Origin: Alphaproteobacteria bacterium
Lineage (GTDB): Bacteria; Pseudomonadota; Alphaproteobacteria; Sphingomonadales; Sphingomonadaceae
Assembly: GCA_030426245.1 (NCBI GenBank)
Contig: JAUHYZ010000022.1
Location: 1 to 36,826 of the forward strand
DNA length: 36,826 nucleotides
Direction: 5' to 3'
Position 1 is the first letter of the stretch. Every line of letters starts with the position of its first letter. Positions 34,592-36,826 of this stretch are shown piece after piece. The notes beneath the pieces are model-generated. The model was given only the letters and a program-made list of their open reading frames with translations. It ran no database searches and was not told the origin of the DNA. A program made the position numbers and the translations under genes.

Positions 34592-36148
34592 ATGGAAAGC
34601 ACAAACAGAGAAGCATTTATATCTCTTATAGCTCCAATAGGCATTGATATGAATGAAGTTGTTCGTGTCATATCCGATAAAGCCCGTCAGATCGCCTACG
34701 AGCCAAACGAAATAAAACTTACTGAATTTTTAAAACGTTTTAATCGCGTTCCTCAATCTTTCTCGAACGATGTTGATCGGTATCACGCATATATCGCAGC
34801 TGGTGACAAACTGTGCGAAGACGCCCAACGCGGGGACATCCTAGCACTTCTAGGCATAGCCAGCCTCCACAGCGGTGGAGAAAAGGAAAGGCGGAACAAA
34901 GTTGAGACGAAACGTTTAAATATAATTCGGCAAATAAAACGATTAGATGAATACAGAACTCTTGATCGTATCTATGGCCGTAATATTTTACATATTGGAT
35001 GTTTCGCCCCTAAAAGCGCGCGTGTTGACAATCTTGTCGATAGACTCCGCGTAAGCGATCGAATGTCGACTGAGACACGGCTCCAATCTTCTGCACTTGA
35101 AATCATTGCAATCGACGAAGACGAATCCGACAAACCATACGGCCAACGCGTTATAGAATGCTACCCGCGTTGCGACTTTGTCTTAGATTGCACTTCACTA
35201 AAGACACTGGAACAATCTTGCGAACGATTTTTTTGTATATATTTCGGTCATCCATTTATATCACCAACAAAAGATGAGTACTGCAGCTACATTGCAAATG
35301 CTGCAGCCTACAGGTCACTGGATCTCTCTAGACAGGTTGGCGCCGCAATATTCTCTAAAGATGGTGAAGTACTGTCTATGGGTTGCAATGAAGTGCCAGC
35401 GCCGAAGGGCGGAACCTACTGGGAAGACCATGACGCAGATGCGCGCGACTATGTGCTTGGCTTTGATTCTAATCAGCGCGTCAGGGAGGATTTAGCGAGA
35501 GATGCAATAGCCAGACTCAAAGAAGCTGGTTGGCTAAAACCATCAATCGCTCAATTAGATCTTGAGGTTATAACGAAAGGCGCACTGTCAAATAAGAATG
35601 CTGATGAACAGACCAAAGGTGCACCTTGGCGAAGGTCAATGGTGTCAGATATCATCGAATATGGCAGAATGGTTCACGCTGAAATGAATGCTATAACCGA
35701 TGCAGCTCGATTTAATAGATCGACTTCAAAAGCCACGCTCTATTGCACAACTATGCCATGTCACATGTGTGCCAAACTCATCATTGCATCCGGGATCGAG
35801 AGGGTCGTTTACGTGCAGCCATATGTGAAGAGTCTAGCCGGAGAACTCTTCAAAGATTCAATTTCCTTTGAAGGTTCGCCCAGCGATTCCAAGGTTCATT
35901 TTGACAGTCTAAAGGGAGTGACACCGGCGGGGTTTAAAAGAGCCTTTTCAAGATCTGAGAAACGAAAAAACGATGATGGAACCGCATTGGTTTGGGATAA
36001 ACTTTCAGCTAAGCCGACATTCCTTACTTCCATTCCCTACTATGTGAACTTGGAAATTGAAGCGGTCTATGAGCTCGCAAGTGTGCCTATAATTGAGATA
36101 TCAGACGCTTTTCAGTCCGCATCCCGTCAGGCCGAGAAGGAGAGCTAA
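34592..36148 (+). CDS. avcD: AvcD-like anti-phage dCMP/dCTP deaminase
   Basis: Deoxycytidylate-deaminase-related protein of 518 residues. Relatives (Vibrio AvcD, E. coli dCTP deaminase) deaminate dCTP/dCMP during phage infection and starve phage replication. The N-terminal domain (about 1-230) is the NTPase-like region of the family, but the P-loop is degenerate (ISLIAPIGIDMNEV). The zinc deaminase domain follows: RSLDLSRQVGAAIFSKDGEV (about 241-260), GCNEVPAPKGGTYW, catalytic MVHAEMNAI (His362, Glu364) and TTMPCHMCAK (Cys390, Cys393), so zinc site and proton shuttle are intact. The start at 34592 has GGAAAG upstream; a TTG at 34562 is an alternative. It is AT-rich (39 of 60 bases A/T at 34921-34980), clearly foreign to the host, and convergent with uvrA. 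Family assignment is firm; activity is inferred. Confidence 0.88.
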   Translation: MESTNREAFISLIAPIGIDMNEVVRVISDKARQIAYEPNEIKLTEFLKRFNRVPQSFSNDVDRYHAYIAAGDKLCEDAQRGDILALLGIASLHSGGEKERRNKVETKRLNIIRQIKRLDEYRTLDRIYGRNILHIGCFAPKSARVDNLVDRLRVSDRMSTETRLQSSALEIIAIDEDESDKPYGQRVIECYPRCDFVLDCTSLKTLEQSCERFFCIYFGHPFISPTKDEYCSYIANAAAYRSLDLSRQVGAAIFSKDGEVLSMGCNEVPAPKGGTYWEDHDADARDYVLGFDSNQRVREDLARDAIARLKEAGWLKPSIAQLDLEVITKGALSNKNADEQTKGAPWRRSMVSDIIEYGRMVHAEMNAITDAARFNRSTSKATLYCTTMPCHMCAKLIIASGIERVVYVQPYVKSLAGELFKDSISFEGSPSDSKVHFDSLKGVTPAGFKRAFSRSEKRKNDDGTALVWDKLSAKPTFLTSIPYYVNLEIEAVYELASVPIIEISDAFQSASRQAEKES

Positions 36149-36165
36149 TACACTCGCCTTAGCCC

Positions 36166-36267
36166 TCACTCCGCCGCCTCTCTCGCTCCGCCCAGCATCC
36201 CTTTGAGATACTGCCCGGTATAGCTGCGCGGCTCGGCGGCCACCTCTTCCGGCCCTTCGACTACGCC
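36166..36267 (-). pseudogene. uvrA: Second copy of the uvrA C-terminal tail
   Basis: Out of frame with the intact uvrA stop, the minus strand reads [20 protein letters not shown] and on to LKGMLGG, ending in REAAE and a TGA at 36168-36166. This parallels the end of the in-frame uvrA product ([20 protein letters not shown]). Its codons are host-like (CGC, AGC, ACC, CAG), whereas the in-frame tail uses AGA, AGT, ACA and CAA. It is probably the original tail, displaced when the in-frame tail was replaced. Confidence 0.75.
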
Positions 36268-36296
36268 CTCGCTGACGCTCGGTCTTCGCTCAGGAC
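36252..36296 (-). repeat. Split dispersed repeat at the uvrA end
   Basis: On the minus strand GTCCTGAGC (36296-36288) and CGAAGGGC (36259-36252) with 28 bases between, the same ends and spacing as the copy at 33306-33350. It supplies the last codons and stop of the present uvrA frame and separates the two tail copies. Confidence 0.5.
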
Positions 36297-36826
36297 AGGC
36301 TTGTCCCGGCTTGCGCTCTCGAGCAACGGTTTCAGATATTGGCCTGTGTAACTTCTCGGATTGCGGGCAACATCCTCCGGGACACCTTCCGCCACGATCT
36401 CCCCGCCGCGCACGCCGCCATCGGGGCCGAGGTCCAGAATGTGATCCGCGGTTTTGATGACGTCCAGATTATGCTCGATCACCACCACGCTGTTGCCTTG
36501 CTCGACCAGCCGGTGGAGCACTTCGAGGAGCTTGCGGACATCTTCGAAATGGAGGCCGGTGGTCGGCTCGTCCAGAATATACAGCGTCTGCCCGGTGGAG
36601 CGCTTGGAGAGCTCCTTCGCGAGCTTCACCCGCTGCGCCTCCCCGCCTGACAGGGTCGTCGCCTGCTGGCCCACCTTCACGTAGCCCAGCCCGACTTCGT
36701 TGAGCATATGCATCTTGTCGCGGATGGGGGGCACGGCCTTGAAGAACTCCTCCGCATCCTCGATCGTCATGTCGAGCACGTCGGCAATGCTCATCCCCTT
36801 GAACTTCACTTCCAGCGTTTCGCGGT
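36261..36826 (-). CDS. uvrA: Excinuclease ABC subunit A, C-terminal part (runs off the window)
   Basis: ATPase subunit that recognises DNA damage and loads UvrB in nucleotide excision repair. The visible part reads [20 protein letters not shown], then [20 protein letters not shown] (ABC signature [15 protein letters not shown]), [16 protein letters not shown] (Walker B and D-loop) and [21 protein letters not shown] (H-loop). The tail after [16 protein letters not shown] is formed by a dispersed repeat (ending in EDRASARA) and not by normal uvrA sequence, and codon use from about 36390 downward is less host-like. The 5' part lies beyond the window, so the SOS box of uvrA cannot be examined. 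Confidence 0.95.
   Translation of the reverse strand, partial: RETLEVKFKGMSIADVLDMTIEDAEEFFKAVPPIRDKMHMLNEVGLGYVKVGQQATTLSGGEAQRVKLAKELSKRSTGQTLYILDEPTTGLHFEDVRKLLEVLHRLVEQGNSVVVIEHNLDVIKTADHILDLGPDGGVRGGEIVAEGVPEDVARNPRSYTGQYLKPLLESASRDKPVLSEDRASARA

Overview
The window is a GC-rich, gene-dense alphaproteobacterial chromosome segment, most probably from the order Sphingomonadales (Novosphingobium/Erythrobacter-like). Supporting signs are recA next to alaS, a GTTC-N7-GTTC SOS box in front of recA, a CckA-type cell-cycle hybrid kinase, an EcfG-type promoter (GGAAC-N16-CGTT), the dapA/smpB pair and many small secreted sphingomonad-like proteins. No rRNA, tRNA, insertion sequence or CRISPR array was found. 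Species assignment is inference.

Layout. Bases 1-9350 are almost all on the minus strand: the 5' end of alaS, a SAM methyltransferase, recA with its LexA-controlled promoter, two adjacent DUF4139 paralogues, cckA translationally coupled to a DUF2062 membrane protein, and smpB. A lower-GC S9 peptidase on the plus strand (9466-11418) separates smpB from dapA. Then follow a lytic transglycosylase with greB, an EAL-domain protein, a small conserved-looking protein, a probable structured small RNA with a textbook terminator (16152-16270), a 3-hydroxybutyrate-dehydrogenase-like SDR, a secreted protein, an outer-membrane beta-barrel protein, and rlmN behind a general-stress promoter. From 20.2 kb come a Tat-exported lipoprotein PhoX-like phosphatase, a PhzF-like isomerase, a MarR regulator divergent from an amidohydrolase-MOSC pair, then a coupled operon of an SDR, a b-type cytochrome and a molybdopterin oxidoreductase, a MATE transporter and argG.

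Bases 31741-34300 are poorly coding. They contain a cluster of three DnaA-box sequences, a purine-rich tract, rlpA, an imperfect tandem repeat array, long palindromes and a small membrane/secreted protein.

The most interesting part is an AT-rich island at about 34200-36148, between that small protein and uvrA. It carries a 518-residue deoxycytidylate-deaminase-related protein with the architecture of AvcD / anti-phage dCTP deaminase (NTPase-like N-terminal domain, HAE and PCxxC zinc deaminase motifs). Divergent from it, and sharing its promoter region, is a 58-codon gene with a strong ribosome binding site and its own probable terminator. Known AvcID systems use an upstream RNA as inhibitor; here the same position is occupied by what looks like a small acidic protein gene, which could be a new partner. 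Next to the island, the coding sequence for the C-terminal tail of uvrA is present twice, a recombination scar near the insertion locus.
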